In this document: one piece after another, positions 8,621-16,796 of the stretch
How the letters are laid out: every line of letters starts with the position of its first letter
Position numbering within the stretch: the stretch's first letter is position 1
Assembly: GCA_009929735.1 (NCBI GenBank)
Contig: RZZU01000021.1
Coordinates: forward strand, 1-43,530
DNA length: 43,530 nucleotides
Direction: 5' to 3'
Source: Clostridia bacterium
Lineage (GTDB): Bacteria; Bacillota; Clostridia; Lachnospirales; Anaerotignaceae
The notes under the pieces: model-generated
What the model saw: the letters and a program-made list of their open reading frames with translations, nothing else
What the model was told of the DNA's origin: nothing
Database searches by the model: none
Made by a program: the position numbers and the translations under genes

Positions 8621-9619
8621 ATGCCTATGAAAAAAATAATATTATTAGCTTTATCTGCATTTATGCTTTTTTTTACGGCTGCATGCATTGGTTCCTCTAA
8701 GGCAGAGGTGTTTAGCGAGGAGAAGTTTTTGGAGGATATTGCTCCTAATGTGGTCTGCCTTAATTCCTGTGTACAGGAAATGTTTTGTGCAGGGGTGAAC
8801 TTCGATGATGATAGCTATTTAGCTGCATATGAAAGCAAGAGTGCCTATGCTGATGGCTTGGGTGATATTGCTCTGCTTTTTAAACCGGGTGAAGAGAGCC
8901 AATATATGGACTATTTTATTGACCCTATATGTGCTTCATATTATCCTGTAAAAAGCTTCAAAACAAATACTGAAGTAAGAGACAATTTAAAAAAATATTT
9001 AGCGGATGCTGTCATTGATAAATGGTTTTCAAACGACTTTTTGGAGTATGAGGGCCAGCTTTATTTAAGAAGAGGTTCAAGAGGCTACGGTGCTATGATA
9101 TGTGATTTGGAAAGCATGAAATATGAAGAAGAAAAAGATGGAAAACAGTATGTTACTGTTGATTTTAAGCTTTTTGATGAGTTTGACCATACGGAAACAT
9201 TGGAATTTTCAAAGGTTAATGATGTATGGATTATGACAGATGAAGTAGTGCCCATTCGGAACGAAACGATTGAAAACTGTGATAAAGAAGAATCGGAAGA
9301 AACAGATATACGCTCAAAGATGGATGATTATTCGGGTTCGTATGTCGACAGGCAGGGAACAGCAGACATATACAGTGAATTGGATTTAACATATCTGGGA
9401 GATAAGGCATATGAAGCTACGATTGATCTGTTCCGTTTGACAGAATTAGAAGGAATTGCTAAGGTCGATGGAGAAACTCTTTCGTTTGAAGATGAAGATA
9501 TGCAGGTAAAGGGTACAATTGTCATACAAGACAATATAGCGGTATTAACCATTACAGATTCTGGTTTTGATTATATTAAACAAGGGGATGTTTTTGAATT
9601 TTCTGCAAAGCTTTCGTAA
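8621..9619 (+). CDS. Secreted lipoprotein, possibly with IseA-like domain
   Basis: A 332-aa protein with a lipoprotein signal: basic start MPMKK, hydrophobic core LLALSAFMLFF and lipobox TAAC, with Cys22 as the lipidated residue, so it is anchored on the outer face of the membrane. The middle part (about residues 100-210, with FLEYEGQLYLRRGSRG and TVDFKLFDEFDHTETLEF) resembles the IseA/DL-endopeptidase inhibitor type of domain found in clostridial lipoproteins. The C-terminal ~95 residues (from DDYSGSYVDRQGTADIY) form a separate beta-rich domain of the kind that measures ligand or peptide. AAGGAG eight bases before ATG 8621 fixes the start. The IseA assignment is tentative. Confidence 0.8.
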   Translation: MPMKKIILLALSAFMLFFTAACIGSSKAEVFSEEKFLEDIAPNVVCLNSCVQEMFCAGVNFDDDSYLAAYESKSAYADGLGDIALLFKPGEESQYMDYFIDPICASYYPVKSFKTNTEVRDNLKKYLADAVIDKWFSNDFLEYEGQLYLRRGSRGYGAMICDLESMKYEEEKDGKQYVTVDFKLFDEFDHTETLEFSKVNDVWIMTDEVVPIRNETIENCDKEESEETDIRSKMDDYSGSYVDRQGTADIYSELDLTYLGDKAYEATIDLFRLTELEGIAKVDGETLSFEDEDMQVKGTIVIQDNIAVLTITDSGFDYIKQGDVFEFSAKLS

Positions 9620-9662
9620 CATGAAATAGAATGAGAATTTTTAATATCAGCAGAGAAAAAGA

Positions 9663-9854
9663 GTGAAGAAAAACAGGATGTTCTTAATTATTGGCATTGT
9701 AATGGTAATTGTGGCTGTTTGTTTTATAATTTACGCACTCCATAACCCTCAAGCTTGTTTCAAGTGCAGCAACTCTATAACCTACGGCATTTATTTGCTT
9801 TACGTTGTTGTAACAGTTTTATTTATTGCAAAAGGTTTAAAAAATAAGCAATGA
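9663..9854 (+). CDS. Small two-helix membrane protein, 63 aa
   Basis: A short frame from GTG 9663, 43 bases after the lipoprotein gene, encodes two membrane helices (about residues 6-24 and 40-56) joined by a loop with CFKC, and a basic tail KGLKNKQ. The ribosome binding site is weak (AGAGAAAAAGA), so the exact start is uncertain. Resembles small DUF-type clostridial membrane proteins; no function can be given. Probably co-transcribed with the lipoprotein gene. Confidence 0.6.
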   Translation: MKKNRMFLIIGIVMVIVAVCFIIYALHNPQACFKCSNSITYGIYLLYVVVTVLFIAKGLKNKQ

Positions 9855-10064
9855 AGATGTTTTCAGATATGTTTCCTAATTATGGGGAGCATGATATAGC
9901 ATAATTTAGTTGGCAGTATAAATTAATTAATGCAAAATTCATAGATTTTTAATGACATTTTGTAGTATAAAAATTTTAGCAATTTAATCATGAAAATTTC
10001 GAGAAGTAATGACATTAACGTATAGGAATACGATATCAGTGCTCTTTTTTCATATAAGAAAATC

Positions 10065-10115
10065 AATAGGCTTTGGTTTAGCAGGGATTACTGCTTGAAC
10101 GAAAGCCTATTTTTT
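10065..10115 (+). terminator. Long hairpin with T tail
   Basis: The arms AATAGGCTTT and AAAGCCTATT enclose a second, imperfect stem (GTTTAGCAG with CTGCTTGAAC), then a run of six T's follows. It lies 210 bases after the small membrane protein gene, so it could end that transcript or a short untranslated RNA. Confidence 0.7.
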
Positions 10116-10254
10116 ATGCCAACAAATGAAAGGAATTTGAGAAAAACGCCTAGAAAACGTATAATTCATTTTGCAATTTCAAATCAAATAAAAATAGACA
10201 TAGTCCAAAGCCGTTTGGTAAAATCAAGTTACCACACCAAAACTTCCAAAGGAG

Positions 10255-10470
10255 GCTTAAAACGATCTCCGATAATATTATACAAATAAACGAACGATTA
10301 ATCAAAAGCGAATTGAAAGAATTAGTGAGAAACAGTGTCGAGGAAGCTCTTAATGCCCTTTTTGACAAGGAAGCTGATGAGCTTTTAAATGCCCAAAAGT
10401 ATGAGCGTAAAAACACACGTCAAGGATATATGGTCACTATCAAAGAAAGCTGATAACAACCAAAACAGTT
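10255..10470 (+). pseudogene. IS256-family transposase N-terminal remnant
   Basis: After a GGAGG site at 10251-10255 the frame reads TISDNIIQINERLIKSELKE, LVRNSVEEALNALFDKEADE and LLNAQKYERKNTRQGY, then a frameshift continues as GHYQRKLITTKT. This is the N-terminus of IS256-type transposases, whose conserved pattern is ELVR-SVEE-LNALLDKEADEL-NAQ-YER followed by R-GHY-R-L-T. The original ATG appears lost (the codon before TISD is AAA after TTA) and the catalytic DDE part is missing. Confidence 0.85.
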
Positions 10471-10639
10471 TTATCATACAATATGGGCAAGAACCACAGA
10501 AAAATGGCTTTGCCCATAAATGAATCTACATTTTTTATTTGAGCTTTTTTTGAATTTACACGGACTTTGAAACGGTCTCATTAATATTGAAATGGCGAAA
10601 AGATAACATAAATACATAATATCCCAAATTATCAATTTG

Positions 10640-10865
10640 CCGCCAAGGCCCCACCAGCCTAACGGCCATCTTTTTTGATCTTTCACAGCTTGGATTCATA
10701 ATTGCTTCGTTCTGCCATCTATGGATTTGCCGGATTAACCAGCATCTTCGTAAATGTTTACTATCTTCATCTCTTCTCTGTCTGCAAATCTCTTTGAGCT
10801 GTTTTCTGTCCATCAAAACTGAACCCATCAACCTGCATTTCGGTACTTACACGAGGGGAAGTACA
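10640..10865 (-). pseudogene. Serine site-specific recombinase N-terminal remnant
   Basis: On the minus strand three frames together rebuild a resolvase-type N-terminus: PRVSTEMQVDGFSFDGQK, then SKRFADREEMKIVNIYEDAG, a stop, then SGKSIDGRTK. In large serine recombinases this region reads YVRVST-MQ--GFSL-GQ---LK-FAD-E-MKIV-IYEDAG-SGKSI-GR--FQ. The catalytic serine (in RVST) is present, but several frameshifts and an in-frame stop destroy the gene. It lies beside the IS256 remnant, in the opposite orientation. Confidence 0.78.
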
Positions 10866-11126
10866 CATTTTTTCCGCTCCTATTTATAGTAGTTGCCCTC
10901 CAATAAATGATTGGAAAACATCAATCCAAAAGCACTATTCTTTTAGATAACACGCTTGCTTTCATTTAAGATCTCTGCACCATGTTTTTCAATAATCTGT
11001 ATTTTACCCTATTTCTATTGAAGACAAAACCTAGCTGAACTATAAAAAGTTAAAAAAACAATTACAAAATAATGGAAAATGTGATATTATGGAAAAAACG
11101 AAACCAATCAGAAAGGACAATGAAAA
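10866..11126. other. Intergenic region before the flotillin operon
   Basis: No gene seen. An AT-rich promoter zone lies before 11127; the stretch TTAAAAAAACAATTACAAAAT and GTGATATTATGG near 11050-11095 may hold the operon promoter, though no pair is clear-cut. An AGAAAGGA site precedes the next gene. Confidence 0.35.
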
Positions 11127-11717
11127 ATGGCAGAGCTTTTAGCAGGCTATGAAACGCTTAGCTCACTAGAAAAAATATATACAGTATCCCTGATTATTGG
11201 AATCATTGTACCGTTATTAGATTTGTTAATGGGTGTTCTATCCATCGGTCTTCATGTAGGTACTGATATCGATATCGACATGGATGTTGATATGAATTTT
11301 GCTAGTACATGGTTACCGTTTAGCTCATTAGCTATTTTATCGTTTCTTGTTTTATTTGGGGGAGGAGGTCTGATCTCTTTATATTTTGTGAATGAAAAGA
11401 TGAGCCTGATTGTCGCCATTGTAGTTGGGTATTTATTTGCCGTAGTAATGAATAAATTCGTTATTATTCCGCTTAAAAAAAACCGCGTGACATCTCCCAA
11501 GTCTGTAGAGATAATAGGAAAGACGGCTAGGGTCACCAGTTCTATTATTGAATCCGGATTTGGAGAAATTGTGGTTATTGTGGATAGGATAACACTAAAT
11601 TATACGGCAGCATCAAGAGATAATGAAGCGATTGGCTATGGTGAGATCGTTAAAGTATTAGAATTGAAGGAAAATGGCGTTGCAATTGTCTGGAAAGAAA
11701 AAAAGGAGGAAATTTGA
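11127..11717 (+). CDS. NfeD-like membrane protein, partner of flotillin
   Basis: A 196-aa protein of the YuaF/NfeD-like type. About three membrane segments (residues 15-44, 65-85 and 90-115) precede a soluble beta-barrel domain (about 125-190; VEIIGKTARVTSSIIESGFGE and later VVIVDRITLNY) that matches the OB-fold of NfeD proteins. An acidic loop of alternating D and I/M (DIDIDMDVDM) lies between helices one and two. NfeD-like proteins are encoded beside flotillins and localise to the same membrane microdomains. Here the stop codon overlaps the flotillin start by one base (TGATG), showing translational coupling. Confidence 0.88.
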   Translation: MAELLAGYETLSSLEKIYTVSLIIGIIVPLLDLLMGVLSIGLHVGTDIDIDMDVDMNFASTWLPFSSLAILSFLVLFGGGGLISLYFVNEKMSLIVAIVVGYLFAVVMNKFVIIPLKKNRVTSPKSVEIIGKTARVTSSIIESGFGEIVVIVDRITLNYTAASRDNEAIGYGEIVKVLELKENGVAIVWKEKKEEI

Positions 11718-13357
11718 TGTTTGACTCATTGATTATGACCGTAGGGGCGGTCGTTTTAGGTATTATTCTTATTACCTTAGTTATTTTAACCGCATGGAAA
11801 AAGGTTCCAGCAGATAAAGCAGCTGTTGTGACTGGTCTTGGGAAGAAGAAAGTGATTACTGCAGGCGGTATTATTGTCATACCAATATTCCAAAGAATCG
11901 ACTACATTTCATTGCAAAACGTACGATTCCCAATTGCTATGCAAGATGCAATGACTAGGCACGGCGTTCCAATTAACACGGAGGGTATTGTCGTAATTAA
12001 AGTACAAAATACCGAAGAAGCTATATTAATGGCAATGGAACAGTTTAATGATGTGACCCCTGCGGTGACAAAAGAAAAGATTATTGATACGGCAAAGGAT
12101 GTATCTGAAGGTAAGCTAAGAGAAATTATAGCGACTCTTACGGTAGAGGAAATATATAGTGAAAGAGATAAATTTGCATCAAAGGTTCTGGAAGTAGCAG
12201 CAGAACAGTTAAATGTATTAGGTTTGGAATTAAAGTCTTTCTCCATTAAAGATATTTCAGATAAGAATGGATATCTAGAAGCATTGGGTAAGCCTCAGAT
12301 AGCCGGAATTAAGAGAGATGCGCAGATAGCAGAGGCAGATGCCTTAAGAGAAACTCAGATTAAAACTTCCGAGGCTAAGAGACTGGGTGCCGCTGCCCAA
12401 TTGGAAGCAAACGCTAAGATTGCAGAAGCTCAGAAAGAGGCAGACGTTAAGGTTTTAGAGTATGAACAGCAGCGACAGCTGGCTAAGGCTAAAACGGATG
12501 CTTCCTATGAAATCCAACAAAATATTACCAATATGGAAGTTATTAATACTGAAATGGATGCGGCTGTTTTAAAAGAAGAAAGACAGAAATCTGTAAAAGA
12601 AGCTGAAATTCAAGTAGAGATTGCCGCTGCAATTAAGAGTACTGAACTTGCAGGAAGAAAAGCTGAACGTAAACAAAAGGAGCTACTTGAAACGGTTGTA
12701 AACCCTGCTGCAGCTGAAAAGCAAAAAGCAGAGTTACAAGCAGAAGCCGATAAGATTAAGACTGTTAAGGCAGCAGAAGCCGATGCAGAAGCAAAGAAAC
12801 TAAATGCGGAAGCTGAAGCTGCAATGATTCAGAAAACAGGAGAAGCTACAGCTGAGGCAATTAAACTGAGAGGACTTGCAGAAGCGGAGGCTATGGAAAA
12901 GAAGGCAGAAGCATACGCTAAATATGGCAACGCTGCTATTATTGACATAGTTATTGATAAACTTCCAGAAATAGCTAGAGCAATTGCAGAACCAATGAGC
13001 AGAATTGACAAGATTACGATTATTGGTGGTGGAGACGGTTCCGGAGGGAGTGCTACAGATGTAACAAAGATGGCACTTGGTAGTTTAACCGCAATCACTG
13101 AAGGCATGAAGGATGTCCTGGGATTTGATATGACAGAGGTTATGAAAGCGAATACTTATGCAGGAAAGACGGATAAGAATATTAACTTTAATCTTGATAG
13201 ACTGACAGATAAGGAAAAAGCGGCTGCTATTGCCGGAACAGTGGCAGCTCTTAGGGACAATCTTTTAGATGGAGAAACACTTACAGAAGCAGTTGTTGAA
13301 GAACCAGCAGTATCTGTTGAGATTGTTGACCCGATTGCTGAAACGGAAGAGAATTGA
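11717..13357 (+). CDS. floT: Flotillin (membrane microdomain scaffold)
   Basis: A 546-aa flotillin. It begins with one membrane helix (about residues 6-27), then an SPFH/Band-7 domain (about 30-220; GGIIVIPIFQRIDYISLQN and VPINTEGIVVIKVQ). A long Ala/Glu-rich coiled coil follows (about 220-400, many EAEA repeats, with the RKAERKQKELLETVVNPA segment typical of flotillins). The C-terminal region has DKITIIGGG. It forms oligomers on the inner membrane face and organises lipid microdomains. A TTG one codon upstream is open, but AAAGGAGG at 11702-11709 fits ATG 11717. No terminator follows before the SLH remnant. Confidence 0.95.
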   Translation: MFDSLIMTVGAVVLGIILITLVILTAWKKVPADKAAVVTGLGKKKVITAGGIIVIPIFQRIDYISLQNVRFPIAMQDAMTRHGVPINTEGIVVIKVQNTEEAILMAMEQFNDVTPAVTKEKIIDTAKDVSEGKLREIIATLTVEEIYSERDKFASKVLEVAAEQLNVLGLELKSFSIKDISDKNGYLEALGKPQIAGIKRDAQIAEADALRETQIKTSEAKRLGAAAQLEANAKIAEAQKEADVKVLEYEQQRQLAKAKTDASYEIQQNITNMEVINTEMDAAVLKEERQKSVKEAEIQVEIAAAIKSTELAGRKAERKQKELLETVVNPAAAEKQKAELQAEADKIKTVKAAEADAEAKKLNAEAEAAMIQKTGEATAEAIKLRGLAEAEAMEKKAEAYAKYGNAAIIDIVIDKLPEIARAIAEPMSRIDKITIIGGGDGSGGSATDVTKMALGSLTAITEGMKDVLGFDMTEVMKANTYAGKTDKNINFNLDRLTDKEKAAAIAGTVAALRDNLLDGETLTEAVVEEPAVSVEIVDPIAETEEN

Positions 13358-13421
13358 TCGACACCAATAGGTACATAGATTGAGCCGGTTTCCTGCCTTT
13401 TTACTTGGATAAACGTTGTAA

Positions 13422-14029
13422 GACAGAAAATTTCAAAATCGAAAAAAGGACTACTCGGTAATTTGGAATCCTATAACCGTAAAGTCGGTTGAAAATCACT
13501 GGGCAAAAGAGGCAGTCAACGATATGGCTTCCAGACAGGTCATTTTTAATCCAGAGGAGTTTGAGCCCAATAAAGCTATAACAAGAGCAGATTTTGCAGA
13601 ATATATCGTTAGAGCGTTGGGAATCTACAGAGAAGGTACAACCCACGAGAATCGCTTTCAGGATGTAAGTGCTACCGGGGAAAGGACCTTAGCTATACTG
13701 ATAGCGAATGAGTATGGAATTGTTTCAGGATATTCTGACGGTACATTTAGAGGAGATAACCAGATTATAAGAGAAGAAGCAATGGTTATGTACCTAAGAG
13801 CCATGAAGATTACGAAGCTTGTAGGAAGCGATGAGAACAGATACCAAAGCTATACTGACTACAGCCAAGTAAGTGAATGGGCAAAAACAAATGTTAAGAA
13901 TGTATTATCCGCTCATATATTTAATGGAACAACAGCAACAAAGATATCTCCTAAAGCGACTTGACTTATGCAGAAGCAGCACAGGCGATAAAGAATTTGT
14001 TAGTTGAATCAAAGTTAATTAGCGAGTAA
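13422..14029 (+). pseudogene. S-layer homology (SLH) protein, C-terminal fragment
   Basis: The frame opens after a stop at 13419-13421 with no usable start and encodes three SLH modules: VENHWAKEAVNDMASRQ to ITRADFAEYIVRALGI, then RFQDVSATGERTLAI to REEAMVMYLRAMKI, then YTDYSQVSEWAKTNV to SPKAT. A stop at 13962-13964 truncates module three, but the next frame continues as LTYAEAAQAIKNLLVESKLI to a stop at 14027-14029, so one base has been lost near 13960. SLH triplets bind pyruvylated cell-wall polymers. With no signal peptide and no N-terminal domain this is the tail of a dead surface protein gene. Confidence 0.82.
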
Positions 14030-14039
14030 TGATGTTTTG

Positions 14040-14072
14040 ACGGAGTGCTTAGAAAAATAGGCACTCCGTTTT
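14040..14072 (+). terminator. Rho-independent terminator
   Basis: Arms ACGGAGTGC and GCACTCCGT with a 12-base loop and a following TTT, directly after the SLH remnant's original stop codon. It probably served the flotillin/SLH region. Confidence 0.85.
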
Positions 14073-14426
14073 GATTTGAATTGCACTATAGTCAAGAAAA
14101 TAGACACGTTTTTAAACAAAAATTACCTGAGCACACTTAAATAGTGGTGCTTCCGTTATAAATTTTCAATCGCATCAGGGAAGACCTATTATTGCCTGAT
14201 ATAATAAAGTTGTAACACCCGGGTATAGCGTGGTAAAATAAAACTAAGCTGAAACAATTTTCAAGAATATTAGCTTGGGCAGTTGCAATTACAGGAGCAA
14301 TCGGAATTGCGTCAACTGCTATAGAGCAGTAAGCACGCTGATGTAGTTTCTGTTGACAGATAATATGGTATATATTATTATATTCACAGACTGAATTTCA
14401 ATAAATAATACAAAATGAGGTGTATC
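14073..14426. other. Intergenic region with IS-end-like sequence
   Basis: No intact gene. TATAGTCAAGAAAATAGACACG at 14088-14109 resembles an IS3-type terminal repeat and has a close copy at 22987-23008. A 30-codon frame near 14240-14330 encodes a signal-peptide-like stretch (ILAWAVAITGAIGIASTAI) without a start or ribosome binding site; perhaps a relic. Confidence 0.35.
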
Positions 14427-15482
14427 ATGATTAAACTCAAAGGGGTACGAATCGGTGATTTAGAAATAAAAGTACCGATTATACAAGGAGGAATGGGTAT
14501 AGGTATAAGCCTTTGGCGTTTAGCTGGGGCGGTTGCTGCCCAAGGTGGAATAGGTGTAATATCAGCAGCGCAGCCTGGATTTTTGAAAGAGAGCTTTGAT
14601 AAAGAGCCCTTGAAAGCGAATCTTGAGGCTTTGGCAGACCATATAAGAAAAGCCAAAGAAATAAGCAATGGCGGCATAATAGGCGTAAACATCATGCGTG
14701 TATGCAGCAACTTTGACAAGTATGTACAATGTTGCGTCCAAAGCGGTGCTGATGTTATTATTTCTGGTGCAGGACTGCCATTGGAACTGCCAGAACTACT
14801 CAAGGATACAAAGGTCAAATTTGCACCGATTGTTTCCTCTTTAAGAGCCACCCAGTTAATGTTTAAAAGATGGGAAAAGAAAGTTGGGCGAGTGTCAGAC
14901 TTTCTGGTTATAGAAGGGCCAAAAGCCGGTGGTCATTTAGGCTTTACACCAGAGGAAGCACAAAACTTGACCAATGAAGAATACGATCAAGAGGTCGTAA
15001 AAATAGTTGAATATGTCAATAGCCTTGAAGAAAAATATGGCCATATTCCTGTGTTTTTTGCGGGTGGAGTATATGACAGGACAGATATTGACCATTACCT
15101 AAGTTTGGGGTGCAGTGGCGTACAAATGGCAACCCGATTTGTAGCCACCCAAGAATGTGATGCAGCTGATGCCTTCAAAGAAGCCTATATAGAAGCAAAA
15201 AAAGAAGATGTTATGATTGTGAAAAGTCCGGTAGGCTTACCAGGTAGAGCCATACGCAATCAGTTTGCCAGGGAAAGGGAAACAAGCCGTCTGCCTGTGG
15301 AAAAGTGTTTTGGTTGCATAGAGCATTGTAATCCGGCAACAACTCATTACTGTATTACCCGCGCCCTCATGCAAGCTGCCATAGGGGAAAAAGACAATTC
15401 TCTGCTTTTCTGCGGCGAAAGTGTATGGCGTGTGGATAAAATAACGACCGTAAAAGAAATCTTTGATGAATTAAATAGCTAA
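14427..15482 (+). CDS. Nitronate monooxygenase family flavoprotein
   Basis: A 351-aa FMN TIM-barrel protein of the nitronate monooxygenase (2-nitropropane dioxygenase) / FabK-like family. Visible marks are the N-terminal PIIQGGMGIGIS, ISAAQPG, NIMRVCSNF, IISGAGLPLELPE, the phosphate-binding EGPKAGGHLGF and FFAGGVYDR followed by GVQMATRFVAT. The C-terminus has a Cys-rich segment (KCFGCIEHCNPATTHYC) seen in a clostridial subgroup. The enzyme may oxidise nitronates, or be another FMN oxidoreductase; the fold is sure, the substrate is not. GAGGTG four bases before ATG 14427 sets the start rather than the ATG twelve bases upstream. Single gene with its own terminator. Confidence 0.9.
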   Translation: MIKLKGVRIGDLEIKVPIIQGGMGIGISLWRLAGAVAAQGGIGVISAAQPGFLKESFDKEPLKANLEALADHIRKAKEISNGGIIGVNIMRVCSNFDKYVQCCVQSGADVIISGAGLPLELPELLKDTKVKFAPIVSSLRATQLMFKRWEKKVGRVSDFLVIEGPKAGGHLGFTPEEAQNLTNEEYDQEVVKIVEYVNSLEEKYGHIPVFFAGGVYDRTDIDHYLSLGCSGVQMATRFVATQECDAADAFKEAYIEAKKEDVMIVKSPVGLPGRAIRNQFARERETSRLPVEKCFGCIEHCNPATTHYCITRALMQAAIGEKDNSLLFCGESVWRVDKITTVKEIFDELNS

Positions 15483-15493
15483 TATTCAAATTA

Positions 15494-15531
15494 AGACCTT
15501 GGGGGCAAGTTTAGATTGGCTCCCAAGGTCT
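15494..15531 (+). terminator. Terminator of the nitronate monooxygenase gene
   Basis: Strong hairpin AGACCTTGGGGG / CTCCCAAGGTCT separated by about 14 bases, followed by TACTTTTAC. It starts eleven bases after the stop codon. Confidence 0.8.
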
Positions 15532-15602
15532 ACTTTTACACTACCGCTTTACTGTTGGGTAATTGTTGGTTTTCAAGTTTTTAAATCAATTTAAATTTAT
15601 TT

Positions 15603-15914
15603 TTAGCTTATTTTAATTTGAATTTCAAACCCGAAACATAAACTCATGCTTGATTGTTTAATGTTTTTAATGCTATTTACTAGCTTGAATGAGTAATGCT
15701 TGCAGTTCGGATTTTTGCCTACTAGACCTATTGCATAAAAAGTATCATATTTATCTGTATCCAAATTCACATTAGGTACTATAAGTACTACGTCATCCGT
15801 TTCGGTAGCCCTAACTTGTAATGTGTCTTTCATTGGCATAACATCAATGTAGGGCGTAAAATGTACAAATGTAATGTCTACTGCGGGAGCATTCGGCGAA
15901 GGTGTAAAAATCAT
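15603..15914 (-). pseudogene. DUF4397 domain protein, truncated
   Basis: A 103-aa minus-strand frame contains TPSPNAPAVDITF, VHFTPYIDVMPMKDTLQVRA, VVLIVPNVNLDTDKYDTFYA and IGLVGKNPN. These match the DUF4397 repeat (HASPDAPAVDVYV, then Y--V-PG-Y-V-V---, then AGKYYT-AAVG), a beta-rich domain of secreted surface proteins. The expected signal peptide is absent. In a different frame just upstream, reading LPEANELKKQAKLGYDFYTF, a further piece seems to belong to the same lost gene. I judge it a remnant. Confidence 0.6.
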
Positions 15915-16049
15915 AGCCTAGTTTTGCCTGTTTTTTAAGTTCGTTAGCTTCAGGAAGAGCATGAAATTCAATATTACTCGGATTTTCAACGAATGCTACA
16001 GTTTATCTGAAATTTTTATCAAATGTTAACATATCAGAGAAAACAGGAG

Positions 16050-16350
16050 ATATTTCGTTTCGGTAACATAAAGAGATATTTTATAATATTTTAAAAAATG
16101 GAAGAACCGTTCAATAGTCAGATTGTCCAAACGGCCGTCCATGCTGATTTTTGCTGCAAGTAGTGGAGCTTGGAATACCGGAAGTTCACCCTGCCGACGT
16201 ATAGAAACAGCTGCTTTATGGAATTCCATCAGGTTTTTCTTATCCGCATTTGAGAAACCTGTTCGTGCATTTTTTTAGATAACACACACCCATAGAAAGC
16301 TCACCAACCTTTTTGATAAGGACCTCCTATTCGTTCTCGTACTTTTTTTT
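16050..16350 (-). pseudogene. IS3-family transposase remnant with internal deletion
   Basis: On the minus strand the sequence reads KKYENE, EVLIKKVGELSM and, after frameshifts, NADKKNLMEFHKAAVSIRRQ and GEL, then jumps to AKISMDGRLDNLTIERFFHF and LKYYKISLYV. The first part matches the orfA end / orfB start of IS3 elements (KKYE-EIE-L--KVGELT, then LSIRRQCELLG). The last part matches the final DDE catalytic block (ISMDG-G---DN-FIERFWRSLKYE-IYL). About 200 residues between them are missing, so the element has an internal deletion. Confidence 0.7.
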
Positions 16351-16796
16351 AATTTTTGCAATGTCCTATCTTTTTTTTCAAAGACGGAAGATATATTGGT
16401 GATAAAGCTCCTTTCCAACAGCTCAGTACAGGCTGGGAAATTTCCTATGACAATTCCTATTTTTTAAAATTTTAGTCAGCATAGATTCTTCAGCCAAGAT
16501 TTCTATTACAATAGTTGCTTTTTTCTGGGGTAACCAGATTTTTCGCCCCATTCATAATTTAATGATACCTTTTTGAGAATTTGTGTCCAACGTTATGTGT
16601 ACATTATAGAATTTTGCACAAAAATATTATTTATCTCTATTAGTATTTTAGACTGAATCAATTGGAGGTAAGAAGTCATTATTTTTGTACATTTCCACAA
16701 AGTATTAGTTTATGAACAATCTTCATTGATTTTTCTATGCAAAATAGCATACTATTGGTTTACGTACTTAAATCTAAGGAAAGTGATGCGTCTTAA
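16351..16796. other. Intergenic region before the sigma-54 activator gene
   Basis: About 450 bases without a gene. It probably covers the rest of the decayed IS3 element and the promoter of the regulator gene; no promoter pair is clear. The ribosome binding site of the next gene is weak (AAGGAAAG about 14 bases before ATG). Confidence 0.35.

Noticed and set aside
10095..10289. 64-codon plus-strand frame after the long hairpin
   Set aside because: Starts within the terminator hairpin's tail, lacks a ribosome binding site and overlaps the IS256 remnant in another frame.
11902..12246. Long minus-strand frames inside the flotillin gene
   Set aside because: They mirror the Ala/Glu-rich coiled coil and conserved SPFH domain on the plus strand; no start signals.
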